Both the position numbers and the translations under genes were made by a program. The notes under the pieces were generated by a model. The model was given only the letters and a program-made list of their open reading frames with translations, searched no databases and was not told where the DNA came from. Below are positions 57,874 through 64,000 of a stretch of DNA of 64,000 bases, piece by piece (position 1 is the first letter of the stretch; each line of letters opens with the position of its first letter). Source of the DNA: DASRHY01 sp035650275 (GTDB lineage: Bacteria > Actinomycetota > Actinomycetes > Propionibacteriales > Kribbellaceae); contig DASRHY010000224.1 in the NCBI GenBank assembly GCA_035650275.1, positions 1-64,000 of the forward strand, in the 5' to 3' direction.

Positions 57874-59148
57874 GTGATTTCCTTGATCAGCCCCGTGCTG
57901 TCCGTGTGGGACGGGATCGTCTCGATCTTCAACGCGGTCATGACGCCGCTGTACCACGCCGTCTCGGCGATCCTGGTGGGCTGGCACGCGGTGCTGTCGC
58001 CGATCTTCGGCGAGAACAGCGGCTGGACGTGGGCACTGTCCATCGCCGGCCTGACCATCGTGATCCGCACGCTGCTGATCCCGCTGTTCGTCAAGCAGAT
58101 CCGGTCCAGCCGGAACATGCAGCTGCTGCAGCCGAAGATGAAGGAGCTGCAGAAGAAGCACGGCCACGACCGGGAGAAGCTCGGTCAGGAAATGATGAAG
58201 CTGTACAAGGAGACGGGCACCAACCCGTTCTCCTCGTGCATGCCGCTGCTGCTGCAGTCGCCGATCTTCCTGGCCCTGTTCCGGGTGCTCGACGGTGCCT
58301 CGAAGGGCACCTCGCACAGCGCCATCATGGACCCGTACATCGAGTCGCTGCGACACGCGACGATCTTCGGGGCGGAGATCTCGGCGACGTTCTTGAAGGC
58401 CACGGGCCCGAATGCGACGAACGTCCGGGTCGTCGCCGTCGTCCTGATCATCCTGATGACTACGACGATGTTCATCACCCAGCTGCAGCTGATGCGGAAG
58501 AACATGCCGAAGGAGGCCCTCGAGGGCCAGGCGGCTCAGATGCAGAAGATCATGCTGTACGTCTTCCCGATCTTCTTCCTCATCGGTGGCTTCAACTTCC
58601 CGATCGGTGTGCTGATCTACTGGTTCGTCTCGAACCTGTGGACGATGGGCCAGCAGTTCTACGTGATCCGCCGCAACCCGGCGCCGGGCACCCCGGCGTA
58701 CGACGCGATGCAGGCACGGAAGCAGGACCACCTTCGCAAGACCGGTAAGGACGCGGAGACCGAGTCGGCCGCGGGTGGTGCGGTCGCCGTCGCCGACAGC
58801 GAGACCGACCGCCGGCCGGCGACCCGGCAGCAGCCCAAGCGACAGTCACGCAGTGCGCGGAGGGGTTCAGCCTCGGGTACGCCGAAGCCGGCCGCCGGCG
58901 ACGCGCCGGGGAAGAACGGCTCCAAGCCGTCGTCCGGCGCGGGCGAGAGCGACTCGCCGTCCGGCGTCGGCAAGAGTGACTCACAGCCCTCCGGCTCGGG
59001 TCAGAGCGGCTCGGCCTCGGGGTCGGGTAAGAGCGACTCGCCCTCCGGGTCAGGCAAGCGCGGCTCGGCCTCCGGGTCGGGTAAGCGCGGCTCGTCGAGG
59101 TCGGGTTCCGGCAAGGGCGGCTCCGGCGGCTCGGGCTCCAAGCGCTGA
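57874..59148 (+). CDS. yidC: Membrane protein insertase YidC with a long Ser/Gly/Lys tail
   Basis: This 424-residue protein inserts proteins into the membrane. It has five or so helices: TLLIPLFVKQIRSSRNMQ with its basic loop, KETGTNPFSSCMPLLLQSPI, VLIILMTTTMFITQLQLM, IMLYVFPIFFLIGGFNFPIG and LIYWFVSNLWTMGQQF. The conserved intramembrane Arg is in KQIRSS. The last 130 residues are disordered, with repeated SGSGKSDS and SGSGKRGS units; a basic tail of this kind could bind ribosomes. The start is GTG directly after the yidD stop. Confidence 0.93.
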   Translation: MISLISPVLSVWDGIVSIFNAVMTPLYHAVSAILVGWHAVLSPIFGENSGWTWALSIAGLTIVIRTLLIPLFVKQIRSSRNMQLLQPKMKELQKKHGHDREKLGQEMMKLYKETGTNPFSSCMPLLLQSPIFLALFRVLDGASKGTSHSAIMDPYIESLRHATIFGAEISATFLKATGPNATNVRVVAVVLIILMTTTMFITQLQLMRKNMPKEALEGQAAQMQKIMLYVFPIFFLIGGFNFPIGVLIYWFVSNLWTMGQQFYVIRRNPAPGTPAYDAMQARKQDHLRKTGKDAETESAAGGAVAVADSETDRRPATRQQPKRQSRSARRGSASGTPKPAAGDAPGKNGSKPSSGAGESDSPSGVGKSDSQPSGSGQSGSASGSGKSDSPSGSGKRGSASGSGKRGSSRSGSGKGGSGGSGSKR

Positions 59149-59248
59149 CCCCGGCGCCCCGGTTTGGCATGTACACCGGTGAGGCGCACCCGATCTCAGA
59201 ACCTCTCGATCCGCCCGCCCGCGGATCTCGAACGATAAGGAGCTCGCC

Positions 59249-59764
59249 GTGACCGACGGCAACCTGAACGATGACGCCCAGAAGCCGGGGCTGTCGGATG
59301 AGGCCCTGAAGGCGCTGGAGAACGAGAGTGACATCGCCGCGGACTACCTCGAGGAACTGCTGGACATCGCCGATCTCGACGGCGACATCGACATGGACGT
59401 GGACGGCGACCGGGCCGCGGTCTCGATCGTCGGTGCTGACCTGAGCAACCTGGTCGGCCCGAACGGCGAGGTGCTGGAGGCGCTACAGGAGCTGACCCGG
59501 CTGGCCGTGTACCGGGAGACCGGGGAGCGGTCCCGACTGATGCTGGACGTGTCGAACTTCCGCGCGGACCGGAAGAAGGAACTCGAAGACGTCGGCCGCC
59601 GTGCGGTCGAAGAGGCGACGAAGACCGGCGAGCCGGTGAAGCTCGACCCGATGACACCGTTCGAGCGCAAGGTGGTCCACGACGTGGTGGCGTCGCTGGG
59701 GCTGACCAGCGAGTCCGAGGGCGAGGAGCCCAAGCGACGCGTGGTCGTCCAGCCCTCCGACTGA
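59249..59764 (+). CDS. Jag/KhpB family RNA-binding protein
   Basis: This 171-residue protein has a KH-type domain (AAVSIVGADLSNLVGPNGEVLEAL split by the GPNG loop) followed by an R3H domain with FERKVVHDVV, which keeps the Arg-x3-His. The N-terminal Jag domain is short or absent. Related proteins bind RNA and affect cell elongation. It follows yidC and precedes rsmG, the standard order. Confidence 0.92.
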   Translation: MTDGNLNDDAQKPGLSDEALKALENESDIAADYLEELLDIADLDGDIDMDVDGDRAAVSIVGADLSNLVGPNGEVLEALQELTRLAVYRETGERSRLMLDVSNFRADRKKELEDVGRRAVEEATKTGEPVKLDPMTPFERKVVHDVVASLGLTSESEGEEPKRRVVVQPSD

Positions 59765-59765
59765 C

Positions 59766-60449
59766 GTGCCTTCTGACGTTTCACGTGAAACACCCGCGCT
59801 TGTCGAGCGCTTGTACCCGGCAGCCGTCGACGGCCTGACGACCTACGCGGATCTGCTCGCGACCGACGGTGTGGTGCGCGGGCTGATCGGTCCACGCGAG
59901 GCGCCTCGGCTCTGGGACCGCCACCTGCTGAACAGCGCCGTCGTCGAGCAGGTCCTGGACCGTGACGCGACGGTGGCCGACGTCGGGACCGGGGCCGGAC
60001 TGCCCGGTCTGGTGCTGGCGATAGTCCGGCCGGATCTGAAGGTGTGTCTGATCGAGCCGCTGCTGCGCCGGACCACGTTCCTGTCCGAGGTGGTCGAGCG
60101 GCTCGCCCTCCCGAACGCGGAGGTGCTTCGGTCCCGGGCGGAGGACGTCCACGGCCGCGAGTTCGATGCAGTGGTTTCGCGAGCCGTCGCGCCGCTGGGG
60201 AAGTTGGCGGAGTGGTGCCTGCCGCTGTGCCGGCCCGGCGGTCGGATGGTCGCGATGAAGGGCGCCTCGGCCGAGGATGAACTGGCCGGCGCCAGGGCTG
60301 TGCTGGACCGGATGGGCGCCGCTGAGCGGACGATCAGTCGACTCGGTGTGGATGAACTGGACCAGCCGACCACGGTCGTGAGTATTGTTGCGGGACGCCC
60401 ACGGACCGCCGGGGATCGGGCGGTTCGAGGTAAGGGACGCGGGAGGTGA
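59766..60449 (+). CDS. rsmG: 16S rRNA (guanine-N7) methyltransferase RsmG
   Basis: This 227-residue enzyme methylates G527 of 16S rRNA with SAM. The SAM-binding motif is VADVGTGAGLPGLVLAIVRP, with the RHLLNSAVV block before it and the SRAVAPLGKLAEWCLPL block after. GTG 59,766 begins one base after the jag stop. Residues 4-9 (DVSRET) are coded by a parS site. It overlaps parA as GTGA. Confidence 0.95.
   Translation: MPSDVSRETPALVERLYPAAVDGLTTYADLLATDGVVRGLIGPREAPRLWDRHLLNSAVVEQVLDRDATVADVGTGAGLPGLVLAIVRPDLKVCLIEPLLRRTTFLSEVVERLALPNAEVLRSRAEDVHGREFDAVVSRAVAPLGKLAEWCLPLCRPGGRMVAMKGASAEDELAGARAVLDRMGAAERTISRLGVDELDQPTTVVSIVAGRPRTAGDRAVRGKGRGR
59777..59792. promoter_or_regulatory. parS site 1 (ParB-binding)
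   Basis: CGTTTCACGTGAAACA differs from the classical 16-base parS only in the first base and contains the perfect 14-base palindrome. It lies inside the first codons of rsmG and codes VSRET. Confidence 0.9.
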
Positions 60450-61840
60450 ACGGGGTCGTGAGCCGCGGGCTTGGATGGCCGGACGATGTGAGCGAAGGGC
60501 CATTCTCGGGCAGCGGGCTCGGTTGGCCGGATGACTCCGTTTCACGTGAAACCTCGCCGGCCGACCAGACCCCGCAGCCAGCCGCAGAGGTCGCGCCGAC
60601 ATCGGACGAGGGCGCACCACCGATGGACGACCCGTCGCACACCACGGCTTCCTCGGAGCCCGGCGACAGCGCGGCACGCTCAGCCTTCGAGGACATGCTC
60701 GGCCCGGCGACGTACATCGAGAACATCCCCGAACCACCTCGGCATGACAGTCCACGGCCTGTGGACGACGCGGTGTCACAGGCACCGTCCCAGGCGGGAA
60801 ATCATCCACAAGAGACTGTGGACGACTCGGATGATGACGTCCCGTCGACTCCGGCCGACATTCTGTTCGGCCCGAGCCCCGTACCGATCGGAATGGGCGC
60901 GATGACCGCAGCACAGATTGCCGCACGCTCGAGCTCGGACGAGCTCCACCGCCGCTTGACCGAGACGCCGATCGCGGCCGCGACCGAGCGGAGCCTGCTC
61001 GTGACCGAAGGCCGTACGATGGGCCGCGATCTACCCCTGCCCGACGAGACCAGAGTCATCGTCGTCGCGAACCAGAAGGGCGGCGTCGGCAAGACGACCA
61101 CCGCCGTCAACGTCGCCGCCGGCCTCGCGCTGTACGGCGCACGGGTGCTGGTGATCGACCTGGACCCGCAGGGCAACGCGTCGACCGCACTCGCGATCGA
61201 GCACTCCGAGGGAACGCCCGGGGTCTACGAGGCGCTGATCGAGGGTGTCCCGATGCGGGACCTGGTCGTGGCCTGCCCGGACCACGCCGGTATCTACGCG
61301 CTCCCGGCCAGCATCGACCTGGCCGGGGCGGAGATCGAGCTGGTCAGCATCGTCGCCCGCGAGAGCCGGCTGAAGAACTCGCTCGAGGCACACCTGGCCG
61401 AGACCACCGCAGCCGGCAGCCCGTACCACTACGTCTTCATCGACTGCCCGCCGTCACTCGGCCTGCTCACTGTCAACGCACTCACCGCGGCCCGCGAGGT
61501 GCTCGTCCCGATCCAGACCGAGTACTACGCGCTCGAGGGCCTGTCCCAGCTGCTCCGTCACATCGACATGGTCAAGGCGCACCTGAACCCCGGGCTCGAC
61601 GTCTCGACCATCCTGCTCACCATGTACGACGCGCGCACCAACCTGGCCGGTGAGGTCGCCGCCGAGGTGCGCGGGCACTTCCGCGAGCGGGTGCTCCGGA
61701 CCGCGGTACCACGGTCGGTCCGGATCTCCGAGGCACCGAGTCACGGCAAGACGGTGCTCGCCTACGACCCGACATCGGCCGGCGCGCTGTCCTACCTGGA
61801 GGCGTCCCGCGAGATAGCGATGCGAAACGACGACGCATGA
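60446..61840 (+). CDS. parA: Chromosome partitioning ATPase ParA with long N-terminal extension
   Basis: This 464-residue Walker-type ATPase positions the origin with ParB. The deviant Walker A is VVANQKGGVGKTT near residue 208, and the other motifs are VLVIDLDPQGNAST and YVFIDCPPSLG. About 190 residues precede the ATPase domain: an acidic/Pro-rich disordered segment with a near-duplication LGWPDDVSEGP / LGWPDDSVSRE, and a conserved ParB-contacting-like helix just before the core (TAAQIAARSSSDELHRRL). The GTG overlaps the rsmG stop as GTGA. A shorter start is possible, but there is no better ribosome site, and the overlap and parS coding favour the long one. Confidence 0.93.
   Translation: MNGVVSRGLGWPDDVSEGPFSGSGLGWPDDSVSRETSPADQTPQPAAEVAPTSDEGAPPMDDPSHTTASSEPGDSAARSAFEDMLGPATYIENIPEPPRHDSPRPVDDAVSQAPSQAGNHPQETVDDSDDDVPSTPADILFGPSPVPIGMGAMTAAQIAARSSSDELHRRLTETPIAAATERSLLVTEGRTMGRDLPLPDETRVIVVANQKGGVGKTTTAVNVAAGLALYGARVLVIDLDPQGNASTALAIEHSEGTPGVYEALIEGVPMRDLVVACPDHAGIYALPASIDLAGAEIELVSIVARESRLKNSLEAHLAETTAAGSPYHYVFIDCPPSLGLLTVNALTAAREVLVPIQTEYYALEGLSQLLRHIDMVKAHLNPGLDVSTILLTMYDARTNLAGEVAAEVRGHFRERVLRTAVPRSVRISEAPSHGKTVLAYDPTSAGALSYLEASREIAMRNDDA
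60538..60553. promoter_or_regulatory. parS site 2 (ParB-binding)
   Basis: CGTTTCACGTGAAACC contains the full 14-base palindrome GTTTCACGTGAAAC. It lies within the parA N-terminal extension and codes SVSRET. Confidence 0.9.
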
Positions 61841-61852
61841 GGCGCGACCCGA

Positions 61853-61888
61853 CGACCTTCCGGAACGCCCGCCCGACCTTCCGGAACG
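61853..61888 (+). repeat. Direct repeat in the parA-parB gap
   Basis: CGACCTTCCGGAACG occurs at 61,853-61,867 and again at 61,874-61,888, 21 bases apart. Each holds the palindrome TTCCGGAA. It lies just upstream of the parB ribosome site and could be an operator or a slipped duplication. Confidence 0.6.
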
Positions 61889-61907
61889 AGACCAGCGAGG
61901 AGCGCGG

Positions 61908-62876
61908 ATGACCACCCGACTCGGACGCGGACTGGGCGCCCTGATCCCGAGCAGCCCCGCCCAGGACACCCGGCCGGCGCAGGCCGATCACCACGGGCAG
62001 CCCGGCGCGGTGAATACCGCCAGCCCCGTGATCCAGACCGGTCCCGGCATGACCGGCCTGGCGGAGGTGCCCGGCGCACGGTTCGCGGAGATCGAGGTCG
62101 ACCGGATCACCCCGAACCCCAAGCAGCCGCGGACCGACTTCGACGAGGACGAGATGACCGAGCTGGTGCACTCGGTGAAGGAGATCGGGCTGCTACAGCC
62201 GATCGTGGTACGCCGGCTGCGCGAGGGTCGCTACGAACTGGTGATGGGCGAGCGCCGCTGGCGGGCGACCAAGCTGGCCGGGTTGCCGATGATCCCGGCG
62301 ATCGTCCGGGACACCCAGGACGACGCGATGCTCCGCGACGCGCTGCTGGAGAACCTGCACCGCAGCCAGCTGAACCCGTTGGAGGAGGCGGCGGCGTACC
62401 AGCAGATGCTGGACGACTTCGGCTGCACCCAGGACGTGCTGGCCAGCCGGATCGGCCGGTCCCGGCCGCAGATCTCGAACACCTTGCGCCTGCTCAAGCT
62501 GCCCGCCTCGGTACAGCGCCGGGTCGCCGCGGGCGTCCTCTCGGCGGGCCACGCCCGTGCCCTGCTCGGGCTGCCGAGCAGTGACGCGCAGGAGCGCCTG
62601 GCCCACCGGATCGTGGCCGAGGGACTGTCCGTCCGGACGGTCGAGGAGCTCGTCGCGCTCGGCGAGGCTCCGTCCGCGGACACGGTACCCAACCGGCGTC
62701 AGAAGCGACCGGTCGCGCCGCGGCTCATCGATCTCGCCGACCGGCTCTCAGACCGGTTCGAGACCCGTGTGAAGGTCGACCTGGGCAAGACCAAGGGCAG
62801 GATCACAGTCGAGTTCGCGTCCGTCGACGATCTGGAGCGGATCGTCGACCTGATGGATCCCGGCAAACAGATATAG
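61908..62876 (+). CDS. parB: Chromosome partitioning protein ParB
   Basis: This 322-residue CTP-dependent DNA clamp loads at parS. It begins with the ParA-activating TTRLGRGLGALIP, then a variable linker, the CTPase motif VMGERRWRATK, the NLHRSQLNPLEEAAAYQQML block, a helix-turn-helix (TQDVLASRIGRSRPQISNTL), and a C-terminal dimer domain (LEEIVDLMDP-like). The ATG follows GAGGAGCGC. Its stop is followed at once by a perfect hairpin. Confidence 0.96.
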   Translation: MTTRLGRGLGALIPSSPAQDTRPAQADHHGQPGAVNTASPVIQTGPGMTGLAEVPGARFAEIEVDRITPNPKQPRTDFDEDEMTELVHSVKEIGLLQPIVVRRLREGRYELVMGERRWRATKLAGLPMIPAIVRDTQDDAMLRDALLENLHRSQLNPLEEAAAYQQMLDDFGCTQDVLASRIGRSRPQISNTLRLLKLPASVQRRVAAGVLSAGHARALLGLPSSDAQERLAHRIVAEGLSVRTVEELVALGEAPSADTVPNRRQKRPVAPRLIDLADRLSDRFETRVKVDLGKTKGRITVEFASVDDLERIVDLMDPGKQI

Positions 62877-62902
62877 AGAGCCAAGACTCTCTATCGCTTT
62901 GT
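62873..62902 (+). terminator. Hairpin terminator after parB
   Basis: ATAGAGAG (62,873-62,880) and CTCTCTAT (62,887-62,894) are perfect 8 bp arms around CCAAGA, followed by CGCTTTGT. The first arm overlaps the parB stop codon. This is one of the few AT-containing, canonical-looking terminators in the window. Confidence 0.75.
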
Positions 62903-62960
62903 CGACAAGTCACCGCAGCGACTCTCGGCTCGCCACGCTCGATGATGGCCTGTTCGGTGC

Positions 62961-63305
62961 CTAGCGGGTGAGCTCGTGGGTCAGCTTCCGCTCCGCGTAG
63001 AACGACAGGAACGGGATCGTACCGGCCAGTGCCACCAGCACCATCTTCTGCAACGAGAAGCGCGCCCGGCGGCCCAGGTCGAACGTGCCCAGCAGGTACA
63101 CGACGTACAGGAAGCCGTGCAGCGGGCCGATCACATTCATCGCCGACGGGTCGTCCGCGAAGTACTTCAGCGGCATCGCGACGAACACCAGCAGCAGGAG
63201 CATCACGCCGACGATGTACGCGATCACCCGGTACCGGGTCAGCGCGCCGGCGACGCCGGGCGTGGCGATGGTGACGGCGGGACGGGTCTCGTGCGGGGTG
63301 CTCAC
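62961..63305 (-). CDS. DUF3817 family membrane protein
   Basis: This 114-residue protein has three predicted helices (VIAYIVGVMLLLLVFVAMPL, GPLHGFLYVVYLLGTFDLG, MVLVALAGTIPFLSFYAE) and the DUF3817 landmarks MNVIGPLHGFLY and AERKL. The function is unknown. The GTG start overlaps the stop of the SURF1 gene as GTGA. Confidence 0.9.
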   Translation of the reverse strand: MSTPHETRPAVTIATPGVAGALTRYRVIAYIVGVMLLLLVFVAMPLKYFADDPSAMNVIGPLHGFLYVVYLLGTFDLGRRARFSLQKMVLVALAGTIPFLSFYAERKLTHELTR

Positions 63306-64000
63306 GCCGAAACGGTACCCGGCGGTTGCGCGGACCGTGCGCGGTGGTCGTCGGTCATCATCCGCCACCACATGAACAGCGCGAAGGCGGCGAAGATCCA
63401 CCACTGCACCGCGTAGGCGATGTTGCGCAGCCCGGCATGGTCTGTCGGCGGCGCCGGCGGCTCGACCGGAGCCGGCGCGGCGGCCGGCGACGGCGTACTC
63501 GAGGACAGCACCACGAACCCGTCGTACAGCCGGTAGTCGACCATGCCGACGATGGTCGGCAGCCGCAGCGACGGCAGCACCCGGCCGCGGGTCGCGGCAT
63601 CGGACGCGTCCTCGGCCTCGGAGGCGACCATCGTGCCGACCACCGACACCGGGCCGACGGGTGCGGCGGCAGCGGGCGCGGACGGGTCCGGCACCCACCC
63701 GCGGACCACCAGGACGGCCGACGAGCCGTCACCGACCAGCAGCGGCGTCACCACCCACAGGCCCGGCTGGTCACCGTTCGGCCGGTCCGAGACGAACACC
63801 TGGTCGGCGGCCGGCGCCCAGCGGCCCGAGATGCTGACCTGCCGCCCGACCACTTTCCGGGACAGGCCGTCGTCGACCGACATCAGCGACTGGAGCGGGA
63901 CCGGCGGCTGCGCGGCGCGTGCGGTGGTCGCCTCGGCGGTCTTGGACCGGTACACATCCAGCTGCCAGGACCCGAGCACGGTCATCACCGCGGCCAGCAC
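63302..64000 (-). CDS. SURF1 family protein (partial, cut by the window edge)
   Basis: SURF1 helps assemble cytochrome c oxidase. At least 232 residues are inside the window: the end of helix 1 (VMTVLGSWQLDVYRSK), VVGRQVSISGRWAPAADQVFV, LWVVTPLLVGDGSSAVLVVRGWVPDP, and the C-terminal helix (WWIFAAFALFMWW). The true start lies beyond position 64,000. It forms an operon with the DUF3817 gene. Confidence 0.9.
   Translation of the reverse strand: MLAAVMTVLGSWQLDVYRSKTAEATTARAAQPPVPLQSLMSVDDGLSRKVVGRQVSISGRWAPAADQVFVSDRPNGDQPGLWVVTPLLVGDGSSAVLVVRGWVPDPSAPAAAAPVGPVSVVGTMVASEAEDASDAATRGRVLPSLRLPTIVGMVDYRLYDGFVVLSSSTPSPAAAPAPVEPPAPPTDHAGLRNIAYAVQWWIFAAFALFMWWRMMTDDHRARSAQPPGTVSA

Noticed and set aside
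1..64000. CRISPR arrays, insertion sequences, prophage or rRNA genes
   Set aside because: No spaced identical repeats, transposase or integrase frames, phage genes or rRNA sequence were seen on either strand.

Overview
This is a 64 kb piece of an actinobacterial chromosome around the replication origin. The DNA is very GC-rich, GTG starts and overlapping start/stop codons are common, and the core gene order is classically actinobacterial: pabA, DUF881, crgA, cyclophilin, tRNA-Ala, DLW-39, tRNA-Ile, DUF3566, gyrA, gyrB, DUF721, recF, gnd, dnaN, oriC, dnaA, rpmH, rnpA, yidD, yidC, jag, rsmG, parA, parB. The many sugar-utilisation genes and the protein sequences suggest a soil member of the Propionibacteriales, most likely Kribbella or a close relative. 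That genus call is an inference from gene content and was not checked by a search.

Layout. 1-2,570: the cell-division/cell-wall end of the cluster (pabA, DUF881, crgA). 2,590-8,120: a small accessory block with an exporter and its TetR repressor, a MocR regulator beside a pyridoxamine-oxidase-like protein, and an MmcQ protein. 8,130-17,425: an arabinan/arabinoxylan utilisation locus. A divergent LacI regulator faces an overlapping operon of a GH51 arabinofuranosidase, a sugar-binding lipoprotein and two permeases, then a GH43 enzyme, with a second GH43 lipoprotein at the end. No ATPase gene is present, so a shared MsiK-type ATPase elsewhere is expected. 17,327-22,870: an MFS transporter, an HD-GYP/LuxR protein, a TetR regulator, a mycothiol-isomerase-like protein, rhomboid and cyclophilin. 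23,085-38,006: mixed housekeeping and accessory genes, including two DUF4328 proteins, an orphan QueA, an alkyl-DHAP-synthase-like flavoprotein divergent from a TetR-glpD operon, and DinB/DGPF genes. 38,020-44,671: two tRNAs, DLW-39, DUF3566, gyrA, gyrB. 44,968-50,517: an ECF42-type sigma factor with two DGPF proteins, and a cluster of unknown exported and membrane proteins inserted between gyrB and the DUF721 gene. 50,549-62,876: recF to parB with the origin. 62,961-64,000: DUF3817 and a SURF1 gene cut by the window edge.

How the genes work together. DnaA binds the dnaA-dnaN gap (oriC); DnaN and RecF act at the fork; GyrAB relaxes positive supercoils; ParB loads at two parS sites that lie inside the coding starts of rsmG and parA, and ParA moves the origin. 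YidC, RnpA, L34 and KhpB serve membrane-protein insertion, tRNA processing and translation.

The most striking non-coding content is a set of repeats. A roughly 50 bp intergenic element ending in a DnaA-box-like sequence occurs in three good copies and one partial copy, two of them forming a perfect 29 bp inverted pair. A perfect 35 bp inverted repeat with a DnaA box in each arm covers the start of a GH43 gene. A separate cluster of DnaA boxes lies downstream of crgA, and there are several long palindromes. Three genes end in short tandem repeats that repeat the stop codon. No CRISPR array, insertion sequence, prophage or rRNA gene was seen.
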